Assembly: GCA_017622575.1 (NCBI GenBank)
Contig: JAGAQU010000082.1
Span: forward strand, 62,001-126,000
Source of the DNA: Lachnospiraceae bacterium
GTDB lineage: Bacteria; Bacillota; Clostridia; Lachnospirales; Lachnospiraceae
Reading direction: 5' to 3'
DNA length: 64,000 bases
In this document: one piece after another, positions 27,574 through 37,047 of the stretch
Layout: each line of letters opens with the position of its first letter
Position numbering within the stretch: position 1 is the stretch's first letter
The notes under the pieces: model-generated
Told to the model about the DNA's origin: nothing
Databases searched by the model: none
What the model saw: only the letters and a program-made list of their open reading frames with translations
Position numbers and translations under genes: made by a program

Positions 27574-28123
27574 ATATTTATCCTGCAGAGACAGTATGTC
27601 GCAGAGTGAACGCCTGACGAAGAGTATGTTGATCTGGGAACTTCTAAAAAAAGAAAAAGAGTTTCAGGAGGCGGAGATACTTCTTGTCTATATGGATTAC
27701 AGAAGCGAAGTGATGACCACCGGTCTGGTTGAGGAGCTTTTCCTTGCCGAAAACAGAAAAAGGATATTTGCTCCTGTAGTGGAAGGAATGGATATTGCCT
27801 TTTATGAAATTGAATCCTTAAGTGATCTGCATAAGGGCTATCAGAGCATTCGGGAACCGGAAAGTGATCCGGAGAAGCTGTTTACGGAGAAGTTGATGAA
27901 AGAAAACAAATGCTTTCTTCTTCTGCCCGGTTCTGTCTATGACAGACAGCTTGGCAGGATGGGATATGGGAAGGGATTTTATGACAGATTTTTACGGAAG
28001 TTTGAAGGAATACCCAATGCAGGACTTGCGTTCTCCTGCCAGATTGCGCCTGTGCCTGTGCCTTCAGATTCACGGGATGTCAAAGTTGAGAGAGTGATTA
28101 CGGAAAATGAAGTGATCAGATGA
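27530..28123 (+). CDS. 5-formyltetrahydrofolate cyclo-ligase
   Basis: The 197-residue protein converts 5-formyl-THF to 5,10-methenyl-THF with ATP, returning this stored folate to the one-carbon pool. The start follows AAGGAGG and lies inside the end of the upstream gene. The PGSVYDRQLGRMGYGKGFYD motif, with conserved Gly-Tyr-Gly-Lys, and the short C-terminal IAPVPVPSDSRDV match the family (Pfam 5-FTHF_cyc-lig). It is the third THF-enzyme gene in the window besides fhs and folD. Confidence 0.92.
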   Translation: MENRNVVHKQSVRSKYLSCRDSMSQSERLTKSMLIWELLKKEKEFQEAEILLVYMDYRSEVMTTGLVEELFLAENRKRIFAPVVEGMDIAFYEIESLSDLHKGYQSIREPESDPEKLFTEKLMKENKCFLLLPGSVYDRQLGRMGYGKGFYDRFLRKFEGIPNAGLAFSCQIAPVPVPSDSRDVKVERVITENEVIR

Positions 28124-28175
28124 TACATAGTAGCGGTATTGGGAAACAGGAAATCAGGAAAGGTATGGAAAATTT

Positions 28176-29420
28176 ATGAACACATTGCAGGAATTAGGAC
28201 AAAAGGCGGTGACCGCCAAATACGAAGTGCAAAAGTTATCCACGGAAAAGAAAAAAAGGGCACTGAAAGCCGTTGCCAAGGCACTGATTGCAGAAAGCGG
28301 AGAAATATTAAAGGCGAATGAAGTGGATTTAAAGAATGGGGAAGAAAAAGGCATGAACAGCGGTCTGCTGGATCGTTTAAGACTGTCAGATACAAGAATC
28401 ACAGCTATGGCAGATGGACTTGTTCAAATCACACAGCTACCGGATCCTATTGGTGAAGTGCTTGAAACCATTGAGCGCCCAAATGGTCTTCACATTGAAA
28501 AGGTACGGGTACCGCTTGGCGTGATTGGTATTATTTATGAATCAAGACCCAATGTAACGGCAGATGCCTTCGGGCTTTGTTTTATGAGCGGGAATGCTGT
28601 TATTTTAAAAGGTGGAAGTGATGCGATTCATTCCAACAAAGCCATCACCGATGTGATCAGGAAAGCGTTGGAGACTGAAGGGGTAACGGCAGATGCTATT
28701 TTACTTATCGAATCCACAGACAGAGAGATAACCAGGGAATTTATGCGTATGAAACAGTATGTGGATGTACTCATTCCGAGAGGGGGTGCCGGACTGATAC
28801 GCAGCGTGGTGGAAAACAGCACCATTCCCGTGATCGAGACGGGAACAGGCAACTGCCATATCTTTGTGGATGAATCAGCCGACTTTACAAAAGCAATCCC
28901 GATTATTATCAATGCCAAAACACAAAGGATCGGTGTATGCAATGCCTGTGAATCGCTGGTAATCCATGAGGCAGTCAAGGATAAATTGTTGCCTTTGCTT
29001 GCAAAGGCTCTTAAGAAAAAAAATGTGGAGATTCGCGGGGATGAAAAGGTTCAGCAGGTCATCGACTGTGTACCTGCTACGGAGGAAGATTACGGAACAG
29101 AATATCTTGACTATATCATCTCTATGAAAACAGTAGCTTCTGTGGAGGAAGCCATTGCCCATATTAACAAGTACAACACAAAGCATTCGGAAGCAATCAT
29201 TACAGAGAATATGGTAAACGCAGAGAAATTCTTAAATGAGGTGGATGCAGCATGTGTCTATGTAAATGCATCAACCAGATTCACGGACGGCTCCCAATTC
29301 GGTTTTGGTGCAGAAATTGGTATCAGTACCCAAATGCTTCATGCAAGAGGCCCTATGGGTCTTAGAGAACTGACCTCCTACAAATATACAATAAAAGGAA
29401 ACGGACAGATACGGGATTGA
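28176..29420 (+). CDS. proA: Glutamate-5-semialdehyde dehydrogenase (gamma-glutamyl phosphate reductase)
   Basis: The 414-residue NADPH enzyme makes glutamate semialdehyde in proline synthesis. The catalytic cysteine is in [12 protein letters not shown] near 250-261, and the C-terminal [19 protein letters not shown] is typical. The start has only a loosely spaced ribosome site (AGGAAAGG). proB, the kinase that usually precedes proA, is not in the window. Full length and intact. Confidence 0.95.
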   Translation: MNTLQELGQKAVTAKYEVQKLSTEKKKRALKAVAKALIAESGEILKANEVDLKNGEEKGMNSGLLDRLRLSDTRITAMADGLVQITQLPDPIGEVLETIERPNGLHIEKVRVPLGVIGIIYESRPNVTADAFGLCFMSGNAVILKGGSDAIHSNKAITDVIRKALETEGVTADAILLIESTDREITREFMRMKQYVDVLIPRGGAGLIRSVVENSTIPVIETGTGNCHIFVDESADFTKAIPIIINAKTQRIGVCNACESLVIHEAVKDKLLPLLAKALKKKNVEIRGDEKVQQVIDCVPATEEDYGTEYLDYIISMKTVASVEEAIAHINKYNTKHSEAIITENMVNAEKFLNEVDAACVYVNASTRFTDGSQFGFGAEIGISTQMLHARGPMGLRELTSYKYTIKGNGQIRD

Positions 29421-29435
29421 CAGGAGGAGATGAGT

Positions 29436-29804
29436 TTGGAAAAAATCTTGGCTTTTCAGGTAAGGGAAACTGATTTACAGAAACTGAAAGGGATTTCCGC
29501 CAGTATGCGGATAAAACTTGTTGTTATTGACAAAGTAGATTTCAGACAAACGGTAAACGATCTGCTTTCACAAAAAAAGAACCCTCTTGTGGAACCTTAC
29601 AATGGACAGATCACAGAGAGTATGCTTCTACTTCATGAATTTTCCGACAAGAGGCTTGATGCTCTTTTGAAAGCATTGAGAAGAGAACAGGTGAAGGTTG
29701 ACTTTAAAGCGGTGACCACTAAGACTAATATAAAATGGACAGTTCTTCAGCTATTTTTTGAGATGGAGAAGGAGAGAAAGGCTTATCTGCAGATGAATCA
29801 ATAA
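29436..29804 (+). CDS. DUF3783-family protein
   Basis: Small cytosolic protein, function unknown. I prefer TTG 29436 (122 residues), because GGAGG at 29423-29427 lies eight bases before it; ATG 29430 is only two bases from that site. The protein has a Rossmann-like early segment (ILAFQVRETDLQKL), NPLVEPYNGQ in the middle and a C-terminal helix of charged residues. It matches the DUF3783 family found in Clostridia. It is probably the last gene of the transcript that includes proA; a terminator follows at once. Confidence 0.75.
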   Translation: MEKILAFQVRETDLQKLKGISASMRIKLVVIDKVDFRQTVNDLLSQKKNPLVEPYNGQITESMLLLHEFSDKRLDALLKALRREQVKVDFKAVTTKTNIKWTVLQLFFEMEKERKAYLQMNQ

Positions 29805-29805
29805 G

Positions 29806-29839
29806 AAAAGAAGCGCGAAATAAAATCCGCGCTTCTTTT
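29806..29839. terminator. Bidirectional terminator between the proA operon and potD
   Basis: AAAAGAAGCGCG at 29806-29817 pairs with CGCGCTTCTTTT at 29828-29839 around a ten-base loop. Both strands end in a T-run, so it serves DUF3783 (plus strand) and potD (minus strand), whose stop is 14 bases away. Confidence 0.85.
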
Positions 29840-29853
29840 CATTCAATATCTAA

Positions 29854-30915
29854 TTACTGTGCTTTAACTTCTTTCCAGAGATTGTTGTAAAGCTCGTCGC
29901 CTTCTTCACCGAGATAATGGAAGGTTTCCAGATTGTCATATTGACTGAGGTCAGGAAAAGCAATCTTTGAGTTCTTAATATCCTCATCCTCGATCAGCGC
30001 CTGCGCAGCAACATTGGGGGTAGAGTAGGTAATATATTCAAAGTTCATCAGCGCAATATCTTCACGGCACATGAAATCAATGAATTTTTCAGCATTTTCT
30101 TTGTTGGGTGCATTTTTGGGAATTACCCAGGAATCAATCCACACATTGGTCCCTTCCTTGGGAATCACATATTCCAGATCGGGATTTTCACGCTGTGTAT
30201 AAATTGCCTCTCCTGAATAAATAACACCGATAGCAGCTTCATTTCCAATCATTTTATCTCTTACCTGATCAATGACATATGCCTGGACAAGAGGCTTTTG
30301 TTCAATCAGGGAATTTTTAGCTGCTTCCAACTCGTTTTCGTCAAGAGAATTCATGGAATAGCCGTTTAACTTGAGAGCAACCATGAAAGCATCACGTACA
30401 GAATCCTGCATCAGAATGTTGTCTGCATATTTGTCATCCCAAAGAATGGACCAGCTGTCAACAGGCTCATCAACCATTGTTTTGTTGTAGAGAATACCTA
30501 CCGTACCGAAGCAGTAAGGAACGGAATATTTATTATCAGGGTCAAATTCTTTTGACTGCTCAAAATACTGCTGCCCGATGTTTTTTGCATTGGGGATGTT
30601 GTCAAAGTTAATTTCAGCCAGAAGATCGTTGTCGATCATCTTCTGAATCATATAATCGGAAGGACAGATTACATCGTAAGCGGTTGCCCCTGCCTCCACC
30701 TTGGGATACATCACTTCATTTGTCTCAAATTCATCGTAAACAACCTTAATGCCTGTTTCTTCCTCAAACATGGTAATGGTTTCCGGGTCAATATATTCTC
30801 CCCAGTTGTAGACGACCACTTCTCCATTTTCTCCGCTTCCCGAACTGCCACAGCCGGTAAGTATGAGAGATAAGGCAGCGCACAGTGCGAGAGTGGAACA
30901 AAATAATTTTTTCAT
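29854..30915 (-). CDS. potD: Spermidine/putrescine ABC transporter substrate-binding lipoprotein
   Basis: The 353-residue lipoprotein has a Lys-containing signal peptide and a lipobox ending LTGC at about residue 22, then VVVYNWGEYIDPETITMFEE, a hallmark of polyamine-binding proteins. The body has the periplasmic-binding type II fold, including YDVICPSDYM. It delivers polyamine to PotBC at the outer face of the membrane. It is the last gene of the minus-strand operon and is followed by a terminator. The exact ligand (spermidine or putrescine) cannot be fixed from sequence. Confidence 0.93.
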   Translation of the reverse strand: MKKLFCSTLALCAALSLILTGCGSSGSGENGEVVVYNWGEYIDPETITMFEEETGIKVVYDEFETNEVMYPKVEAGATAYDVICPSDYMIQKMIDNDLLAEINFDNIPNAKNIGQQYFEQSKEFDPDNKYSVPYCFGTVGILYNKTMVDEPVDSWSILWDDKYADNILMQDSVRDAFMVALKLNGYSMNSLDENELEAAKNSLIEQKPLVQAYVIDQVRDKMIGNEAAIGVIYSGEAIYTQRENPDLEYVIPKEGTNVWIDSWVIPKNAPNKENAEKFIDFMCREDIALMNFEYITYSTPNVAAQALIEDEDIKNSKIAFPDLSQYDNLETFHYLGEEGDELYNNLWKEVKAQ

Positions 30916-30943
30916 AAATAAACTCCCTTCATAAAAATATATT

Positions 30944-31723
30944 TTAAGCTTCCTGCTTTTTGTCAGCAGGTGCTTTATTTACCAATAACAAAAGAATTAA
31001 AACTGTCACGAAAATAATGGTGGATAATGCATACATTTCCGGTTTGATTCCTTTTTTTACCTCAGTATAGATCTTGGTGGAAAGAGTATCCACACCGGCT
31101 CCCTTGGTAAAATGAGTGATGATAAAGTCATCAAGAGACATGGTAAATGCCATCAGAAAACCGGAGAGCACTCCCGGAAGTATATCGGGGAAAACTACTT
31201 TGAAAAATCCGTATATGGGTCCGGCACCAAGGTCAAGGGCCGCTTCAAAGGTACTTGGATTTAACTGCTTCATTCTTGGCATTACACTTAAAATCACATA
31301 AGGGATGCAGAAAGTGATGTGGGACAGCAGTATAGTCCCAAAGCCGAATCGAAGTCCCATGCTGATGAAAAGAAGCATGAGGGAAATTCCGGTCACAATA
31401 TCTGCATTTAACATGGGAATATTGGTGATACCCATGACAACGGTACGGGAACGCTTTTTCAGATTCATAATGGCAATACAGGCAATTGTGCCGACAACAG
31501 TTGCCACAAGGGAAGCAATCAGTGCAATCGCCAAAGTATTAAACAATGCCTGCAGGATATCGTCATTTTTGAATAAGGCAATATACCATTTTAGGGTAAA
31601 GCCTCCCCATTTTGCTCTTGTCTTGCTGGCATTAAAGGACAGCACAATAAGAGTGGCAATAGGGGCATATAAAAATACAAAAATGAGAAAGACATAAATT
31701 TTCTTTGCCGTATTTTTGATCAT
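30944..31723 (-). CDS. potC: Polyamine ABC transporter permease PotC
   Basis: The 259-residue inner-membrane permease has about six helices and the EAALDLGAGPIYGFFKVVFP loop that docks on the ATPase. Its start overlaps the potB stop (ATGA), so the two permeases are translationally coupled. Length is usual for PotC. Confidence 0.93.
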   Translation of the reverse strand: MIKNTAKKIYVFLIFVFLYAPIATLIVLSFNASKTRAKWGGFTLKWYIALFKNDDILQALFNTLAIALIASLVATVVGTIACIAIMNLKKRSRTVVMGITNIPMLNADIVTGISLMLLFISMGLRFGFGTILLSHITFCIPYVILSVMPRMKQLNPSTFEAALDLGAGPIYGFFKVVFPDILPGVLSGFLMAFTMSLDDFIITHFTKGAGVDTLSTKIYTEVKKGIKPEMYALSTIIFVTVLILLLLVNKAPADKKQEA

Positions 31724-32541
31724 AACACTGAGCCCTCCCCATCCTTATCAAAGACTGCAGAAATCACCATATTTAAAATGATAAACAGCATCAGTACAAT
31801 GGAAAGTCCACTGCCTAAATGCCAGTTGCTGGCCTGGGTAAATTCCTGTTCCACCACGTTGCCGATCAAAAGGATCTTGCTTCCGCCAAGAAGATTGCTG
31901 ATGACAAAAGTAGTAAGTGCCGGGATAAATACCATGGTAATACCACTGATGATGCCGGGAACCGTCAACGGAAGAGTGACCTTGAGAAAAACCTGCAGTT
32001 CGTTGGCACCAAGGTCCCTGGCAGCATTGATCACATTCACATCGATCTTGGAAAGCGCATTGTAAATGGGTAATACCATAAACGGAAGAAAATTATATAC
32101 CATACCGAGTACGATAGCATAAGGGGTATTGATAATATTTAAAGTCGGCAGATGCAAAAAAGTCAGGATACTGTTGATAACTCCCGTTTTTTCCAAAAGT
32201 GTCTGCCAGGCAAGCGTGCGGAGTAAAAAGTTCATCCACATGGGCAGAATGAAGATCAGTACAATAAAGCTGTGCTGATTCACATTCATCTTGCACAGGA
32301 TCATGGCAAGCGGATAGGCAAGCAAAAGGCAGATCACTGTGGAGATCAGAGAAAGCAATAGTGCCAGCCATAATGCTTTGCTGTGTTCGGGTGTTGCAAT
32401 GGAAAGAATGTTTTCCATAGTAAATGCACCGCTTTTATCGGTAAGCCCATAATAAAATACCATACATAAAGGTACTACAATAAAAATGGCAGACCAGATA
32501 AAATAGGGGGTTCCAAGTAATTTCTTCTTTGTACTATTCAT
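31720..32541 (-). CDS. potB: Polyamine ABC transporter permease PotB
   Basis: The start was set at ATG 32541 (273 residues), overlapping the potA stop by eight bases; the longer ORF start at 32562 lies inside the AGGAGG ribosome site. The protein has about six helices and the docking loop [21 protein letters not shown]. Together with PotC it forms the membrane channel of the importer. Confidence 0.92.
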   Translation of the reverse strand: MNSTKKKLLGTPYFIWSAIFIVVPLCMVFYYGLTDKSGAFTMENILSIATPEHSKALWLALLLSLISTVICLLLAYPLAMILCKMNVNQHSFIVLIFILPMWMNFLLRTLAWQTLLEKTGVINSILTFLHLPTLNIINTPYAIVLGMVYNFLPFMVLPIYNALSKIDVNVINAARDLGANELQVFLKVTLPLTVPGIISGITMVFIPALTTFVISNLLGGSKILLIGNVVEQEFTQASNWHLGSGLSIVLMLFIILNMVISAVFDKDGEGSVL

Positions 32542-33607
32542 CGATTTTTGCAGCCTCCTCATCCTCAGAAGCAGGCTTGTTCATGATCTGGATGTTATAC
32601 GGATCCACGTCAATGCCGACTTCAGTGCCAACAGGAAACATACCGGTAGAATGTACCAGCCATTCATAACCGTTTGCAGTGACTTCCATTTCATAGTGGA
32701 CACCTTTAAAAATCAGATGTGTGACAATCCCTTTTAATTTTCCGTTTACCGGAGAGGAAAGAATCACATCCTCAGGGCGGATCACCACATCAACCGGCTT
32801 ATTATGGCCGAAACCGGTATCCACACAGGGGAACTTTGTGCCGAAGATTTCCACAAGCTTATCCTCGATCATAGTACCACCTATAATGTTGCTGTCACCG
32901 ATAAAATCAGCAACGAAAGCATTTTCCGGCTCATTGTAGATTTTTTCGGGAGAACCGATCTGCTGGATATAGCCCTGATTCATGACCACAATGGTATCGG
33001 ACATAGTGAGGGCTTCCTCCTGATCATGAGTGACATAGATAAAGGTTATTCCAAGCTCATTTTTCAGACGGATCAGTTCATATTGCATATCCTGACGAAG
33101 TTTTAAGTCAAGAGCTCCGAGAGGTTCATCCAGAAGAAGAACTTTGGGTTCGTTAACGATAGCCCGTGCAATGGCGATTCGCTGCTGTTGTCCGCCGCTT
33201 AAGGAATCGGGCATACGATTTTCATAACCTTCCAGATTTACCAGCTTGAGAGCATATTTGATCTTATCGTCGATATAGGTTTTAGGTTTATTTTTTATCT
33301 TAAGTCCAAATGCAATATTTTCTGCAATCGTCATGTGGGTAAAAAGAGCATATTTCTGGAAAACAGTATTGAGCTGCCTTTTGTTTGGAGGCATTTTTGT
33401 GATATCAGCCCCGTCAAAAATAACTTTTCCCTGATCAGGTGTCTCAAAACCGCCTAAAATACGCAGGGTAGTGGTTTTGCCGCAGCCACTCGGTCCAAGA
33501 AGTGTCAAAAATTCATTCTCACGGATATAAAGGTTCAGATCATCTAAAACCATTTGTCCGTCAAAGGATTTGCTGATGTGCTGAAGATCAATCAAAATTT
33601 TGTTCAT
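32534..33607 (-). CDS. potA: Polyamine ABC transporter ATPase PotA
   Basis: The 357-residue ATPase has Walker [10 protein letters not shown], signature [14 protein letters not shown], Walker [13 protein letters not shown] and the C-terminal TOBE regulatory domain after about residue 240 ([14 protein letters not shown]). The RBS AGGAGGGA precedes the ATG. It is encoded 29 bases after the XRE regulator stop and is the first transporter gene of the operon. Confidence 0.95.
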   Translation of the reverse strand: MNKILIDLQHISKSFDGQMVLDDLNLYIRENEFLTLLGPSGCGKTTTLRILGGFETPDQGKVIFDGADITKMPPNKRQLNTVFQKYALFTHMTIAENIAFGLKIKNKPKTYIDDKIKYALKLVNLEGYENRMPDSLSGGQQQRIAIARAIVNEPKVLLLDEPLGALDLKLRQDMQYELIRLKNELGITFIYVTHDQEEALTMSDTIVVMNQGYIQQIGSPEKIYNEPENAFVADFIGDSNIIGGTMIEDKLVEIFGTKFPCVDTGFGHNKPVDVVIRPEDVILSSPVNGKLKGIVTHLIFKGVHYEMEVTANGYEWLVHSTGMFPVGTEVGIDVDPYNIQIMNKPASEDEEAAKIDE

Positions 33608-33636
33608 GGGGAAATCCCTCCTGCATGGTATATTCT

Positions 33637-34176
33637 TTAAAAACTGGGCGGTGTGCTGACCCAGATAAGGACTGCACCTGTTTTTTCATTTGCTGTGATA
33701 TAGTGAGTGGCATTGGCGGTAAAATAAAAGGATTCACCTTTTTTCACCTTTATTGTACGTTTCCCGAGGATCAGTTTAACACTTCCGGAAAGCACATACC
33801 CGAACTCTTCGCCCTCATGCGGATTATCCGGGTATGTGGAACCGCCGGGAGATAAAGTTAAGCGGATGGGCTCCATCATGTTCTTCTGGGCATTGGGAAT
33901 GATCCACTCTATTTTATTCTTAAGCTCTTCATCAATTTTCTCAAAGTAATCAGTTTCCTTAAAGGCAATCTGTTCATCCTCGGAATCATCAAAAAAATCC
34001 TTCAAATCTGTACCAAGACACTGCAAAATATCGATCAAAGTGGCAATGGAAGGAGAGGTGAGATCACGCTCAAGCTGTGAAATAAACCCCTTGGAAAGCT
34101 CACAACGGTCTGCCAGTTCCTCCTGTGTTAAATTTTTCTGGATTCGCAGATCCTTAATTTTTTTCCCTATCTGCAT
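33637..34176 (-). CDS. XRE-family regulator with C-terminal cupin domain (PuuR-like)
   Basis: I set the start at ATG 34176 (179 residues), with AAAGG just upstream; the longer ORF adds a hydrophobic N-terminus without a ribosome site. Residues 1-60 are a Cro/CI-type helix-turn-helix ([20 protein letters not shown]) and about 110-179 are a cupin barrel ([13 protein letters not shown]). PuuR-type proteins of this design respond to polyamines or related ligands. Being first in the potABCD operon, it probably controls that operon and its own promoter. A palindrome lies in its leader. Confidence 0.9.
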   Translation of the reverse strand: MQIGKKIKDLRIQKNLTQEELADRCELSKGFISQLERDLTSPSIATLIDILQCLGTDLKDFFDDSEDEQIAFKETDYFEKIDEELKNKIEWIIPNAQKNMMEPIRLTLSPGGSTYPDNPHEGEEFGYVLSGSVKLILGKRTIKVKKGESFYFTANATHYITANEKTGAVLIWVSTPPSF

Positions 34177-34235
34177 ATAAATGCCTTTCTGAAGAAAATA
34201 ACAAAAATTACAAACAAAGAAATAATAAACAAAAA

Positions 34236-34252
34236 GTTTACTAACACTAAAC
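34236..34252. promoter_or_regulatory. Candidate operator for the XRE-cupin regulator
   Basis: The 17-base sequence GTTTACTAACACTAAAC has inverted arms GTTTA and TAAAC separated by seven bases. It lies in the transcribed leader, 17 bases downstream of the minus-10 of the regulator promoter and 60 bases before its start codon. This position suits autorepression; binding is inferred only. Confidence 0.4.
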
Positions 34253-34268
34253 AAAAACGCTGATATCA

Positions 34269-34296
34269 ATTATACAGATAAGTAATAGAATGTCAA
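34269..34296 (-). promoter_or_regulatory. Predicted sigma-A promoter of the regulator-potABCD operon
   Basis: Read on the minus strand, TTGACA (34296-34291) and TATAAT (34274-34269) are separated by 16 bases. This is a near-consensus site facing the regulator gene, with a leader of roughly 85 bases. Confidence 0.75.
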
Positions 34297-34378
34297 TATA
34301 TTTTAGATGAAATTTACAAACGCTGTTAAGAAGCTGTTAACACCATGCTAAAATCTCATCAAGAAATCAGCCGAATTG

Positions 34379-34406
34379 TTGAAATATACAGGATGAATGG
34401 TAGATT
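34379..34406 (+). promoter_or_regulatory. Possible promoter for the 31-residue protein
   Basis: TTGAAA (34379-34384) and TAGATT (34401-34406) have a 16-base spacer and lie about 55 bases before the small ORF. The minus-10 match is imperfect. Confidence 0.35.
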
Positions 34407-34459
34407 ATGAATAATGCTTTTGAAAGCATCGAATTTTATGTTGAAAAGGAGGATAAAAC

Positions 34460-34555
34460 ATGGGTGTAACAGAGATTGTTTTTATTACGATTGTGACAGT
34501 TTCACTCGGAGGCTGTCTTTTGTACAGCATTTATGAATCAAAAAAGAAAAAGTAA
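34460..34555 (+). CDS. 31-residue single-helix membrane microprotein
   Basis: A short ORF with a full AAAAGGAGG site ten or so bases upstream encodes MGVTEIVFITIVTVSLGG followed by CLLYSIYESKKKK. Residues 5-25 are a membrane helix, then a short aromatic segment and a Lys4 tail that should sit in the cytoplasm. One Cys is at position 19. A strong ribosome site, a candidate upstream promoter and the typical transmembrane-plus-basic-tail design argue that it is real, although too short for routine gene calling. The function is unknown. It lies between the pot regulator (divergent) and the lactonase-like gene, which has its own promoter directly after this stop. Confidence 0.65.
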   Translation: MGVTEIVFITIVTVSLGGCLLYSIYESKKKK

Positions 34556-34584
34556 TTAACAAGATTTTTAAGATGTGTTATACT
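34556..34584 (+). promoter_or_regulatory. Predicted sigma-A promoter for the lactonase-like gene
   Basis: TTAACA (34556-34561) and TATACT (34579-34584) are separated by 17 bases and start immediately after the stop of the 31-residue ORF. The expected leader is about 45 bases. Confidence 0.65.
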
Positions 34585-34634
34585 GGGGATAATAAAAACG
34601 GAAGAAAAAGGAATCGTCAGGAAGGAATGGAAGT

Positions 34635-35705
34635 ATGAATAGAGATAAATATGTTGCATATGTATCCACTTACACATCAGGTAACAAGAGCAGTTGCGGA
34701 ATCCGTATCTATGATGTGGATATGAAAAATGGCAGATTCAAAGAAAAAGACCAGGTAGAGATTACAAATTCTTCTTATGTAACAATATCACATAATCAGA
34801 AATTTCTATATTCCATTACTGATTTTGGAGTTGAATCCTACAAAATATTGAAGGACGGAAGTCTTGAAGCCTTGAATCACGCATCGATCAACGGAATGAG
34901 AGGGTGTTATCTCTCTACTGATTATGATGACAGATTCCTCTTTGTTGCAGGCTATCATGATGCTAAACTGACAGCTCTCAGAGTAAATGAAGATGGTACG
35001 ATAGGTGAGATCACAGATGAGATTTTTCACAAGGGACTTGGCAGTATTGCAGAGCGTAATTTCCGTCCTCACATCAGTTGTGTAAAGATGACAAGGGACA
35101 ATCGCTTTTTATGTGCTGCAGACCTTGGCATGGATCATATTGTAATCTACGAGCTTGACCATGTTACCGGAAAGCTTCATCAGGTGGATATTGTCAGAAG
35201 CGAACAGGAATCAGCACCAAGACATTTGAAATTCTCCAAGGACGGGCAGTATATGTATGCGGTGCATGAACTGAAAAACTATATTGACGTTTACCGTTAT
35301 TATGTGGATCAAAAGCACAATACGCCCGAGTTTGAAAAGATCCAGACGATTTCCACATTAAACGATTATCATGCAGGCGGTTCTGCAGCAAGCGCGCTTA
35401 ACATCTCAAACGATTTTAAATATTTGTGCAGCTCCAACGCGGGAGACAACAGTGTTGTGCTGTATTCCATTGATCAGAAGACAGGTCTGCTTACCAAGAT
35501 CTTGTGTCTGCCTGTCAGTGGGGATTATCCTAAGGATGCGACTTTATTCCCAGATAATAAGCATCTCGTTTCTCTGAATCACGAATCCAATACCATGACT
35601 TTCTTTACGGTGGATCTGAAAAAGGGAACCATTGTCATGAACGGAAAAGAAATGAAGGTAGATCAGCCCAACTGTGTTATTTTTCATAAACTGACGGAAG
35701 AGTAG
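34635..35705 (+). CDS. Lactonase-family (6-phosphogluconolactonase-like) beta-propeller protein
   Basis: The 356-residue protein has no signal peptide and consists of seven or so blades, with repeating units such as DYDDRFLFVAGYHD and SKDGQYMYAVHELKN. It belongs to the lactonase (Lactonase, 7-bladed beta propeller) family, which includes E. coli Pgl. 6-Phosphogluconolactonase activity is possible, but Lachnospiraceae often lack a complete oxidative pentose pathway, so the substrate is open. It is monocistronic, with its own promoter and a terminator at 35741. Confidence 0.8.
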   Translation: MNRDKYVAYVSTYTSGNKSSCGIRIYDVDMKNGRFKEKDQVEITNSSYVTISHNQKFLYSITDFGVESYKILKDGSLEALNHASINGMRGCYLSTDYDDRFLFVAGYHDAKLTALRVNEDGTIGEITDEIFHKGLGSIAERNFRPHISCVKMTRDNRFLCAADLGMDHIVIYELDHVTGKLHQVDIVRSEQESAPRHLKFSKDGQYMYAVHELKNYIDVYRYYVDQKHNTPEFEKIQTISTLNDYHAGGSAASALNISNDFKYLCSSNAGDNSVVLYSIDQKTGLLTKILCLPVSGDYPKDATLFPDNKHLVSLNHESNTMTFFTVDLKKGTIVMNGKEMKVDQPNCVIFHKLTEE

Positions 35706-35740
35706 AAATAATTTGTGATGTTAATGTTAATAAAGATAAG

Positions 35741-35770
35741 AAGCGGCAGCTTTTCAGGCTGCCGCTTTAT
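35741..35770. terminator. Terminator between the lactonase-like gene and aroC
   Basis: AAGCGGCAGC (35741-35750) pairs with GCTGCCGCTT (35758-35767) around a seven-base loop; TTTATT follows on the plus strand. It lies between convergent genes, 11 bases from the aroC stop, so it may serve both. Confidence 0.75.
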
Positions 35771-35780
35771 TATCGTTACA

Positions 35781-36887
35781 TTAATTGGACGGGTGATAAA
35801 AATCCGTCAGATACTCAAGTCTTGCACTCATATTTGCCATACAGGCATCGAGAACAGTAAGAGCAGTCATACATTCCACAACAACGACAGCTCTTGGAAC
35901 CACAACGGGATCGTGCCTTCCTTTAATCTCAACTTCAACATTTTCTCCGCTTTTATTTACCGTTTCCTGTTTTTGAAATATGGAAGGCGTGGGTTTAAAG
36001 TGTGCACGCAGAATGATGTCTGCACCGTCACTGATACCGCCCAAAACACCACCGGCATGATTTGTCTTTTTGATCACTTTTTGATCATGCATTGTAAAAG
36101 CATCATTGTTTTCAGAGCCTTTCGCGGTGGAAACAGCAAAGCCGTCGCCGATCTCCACGGCTTTAACGGCACCGATGGACATAATGGCTTTGGAAAGATT
36201 GGCATCCAGCTTATCAAAGACAGGGTCACCGATACCTGCCGGCATACCGGTTACTACGCACTCAACAACACCGCCGCTGGAATCTTTATTCATCATACAT
36301 TCCTTCAAATAAGCGGAAGCTTTCTCATCCGCCGTCTTATCGGGCATACAGGTTGCAGTTGAAAGAATGGCATCCTTTTCAAAATGAGACATATCGATAT
36401 GAACAGGGCCAATGGACTTTGTGTAGGCCATAACAGTTATGCCAAGCTCCTTTAACAGCTTTGAAGCGATGGCACCTGCAGCGACGCGTCCGGCTGTCTC
36501 TCTCGCAGAGGACCTTCCTCCGCCGCGATAATCCCGAAATCCGAATTTTTTGTCAAAAGTGTAATCGGCATGTCCCGGTCTGTAGTAAGAAGCAATTTCA
36601 CTGTAATCCGATGATTTCTGTGAAGTGTTGGGAATCAGAAGAGAGATAGGAGTGCCTGTTGTTTTGCCTTCAAAAACACCGGATAATATTTCTACTTCAT
36701 CAGCCTCTTTGCGGGGAGTGGAAATAGCAGTCTTGCCGGGTTTTCTTCTGTCAAGAAAAATCTGGATATCCTGCGCTTCCAGGGGAAGACCTGCCGGACA
36801 ACCGTCAATCACAACACCGAGAGCCTTCCCGTGTGATTCTCCCCAGGTTGTTATTCTGAATAAATTGCCAAAAGATGATCCTGCCAT
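35781..36887 (-). CDS. aroC: Chorismate synthase
   Basis: The last step of the shikimate pathway: EPSP to chorismate with reduced FMN. I chose ATG 36887 (368 residues), because AAAGGA lies seven bases before it; an upstream ATG at 36905 is less likely. Signatures [42 protein letters not shown] and [12 protein letters not shown] are complete. It is a lone gene on the minus strand with its own promoter; the other aro genes are elsewhere. Confidence 0.97.
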   Translation of the reverse strand: MAGSSFGNLFRITTWGESHGKALGVVIDGCPAGLPLEAQDIQIFLDRRKPGKTAISTPRKEADEVEILSGVFEGKTTGTPISLLIPNTSQKSSDYSEIASYYRPGHADYTFDKKFGFRDYRGGGRSSARETAGRVAAGAIASKLLKELGITVMAYTKSIGPVHIDMSHFEKDAILSTATCMPDKTADEKASAYLKECMMNKDSSGGVVECVVTGMPAGIGDPVFDKLDANLSKAIMSIGAVKAVEIGDGFAVSTAKGSENNDAFTMHDQKVIKKTNHAGGVLGGISDGADIILRAHFKPTPSIFQKQETVNKSGENVEVEIKGRHDPVVVPRAVVVVECMTALTVLDACMANMSARLEYLTDFYHPSN

Positions 36888-36917
36888 AAAAAAATCCTTT
36901 CCCAATTATTAAATCTG

Positions 36918-36946
36918 ATTATAACCGAAATTGAATATAGTGGCAA
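36918..36946 (-). promoter_or_regulatory. Predicted sigma-A promoter of aroC
   Basis: On the minus strand, TTGCCA (36946-36941) and TATAAT (36923-36918) are 17 bases apart, with a leader of about 25 bases to the aroC start. Confidence 0.7.
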
Positions 36947-36984
36947 GAAATTACGGAAAATTAAGAGAATTTTCATGAAAATAC

Positions 36985-37012
36985 TGTACAAAAGGTTCTT
37001 TTATGATAAAAT
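36985..37012 (+). promoter_or_regulatory. Possible promoter for the vanY-tgt pair
   Basis: TGTACA (36985-36990) and TAAAAT (37007-37012) are separated by 16 bases, about 35 bases before the vanY-like start. The minus-35 is imperfect. Confidence 0.45.
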
Positions 37013-37047
37013 AACGGTAAGTATTTTGCAGGCTAGAATTCGAAAGA

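Noticed and set aside
34177..34269. Extended N-terminus of the XRE regulator
   Set aside because: The extra 31 residues are hydrophobic and unlike HTH proteins; AAAGG before ATG 34176 and the family start fit better.
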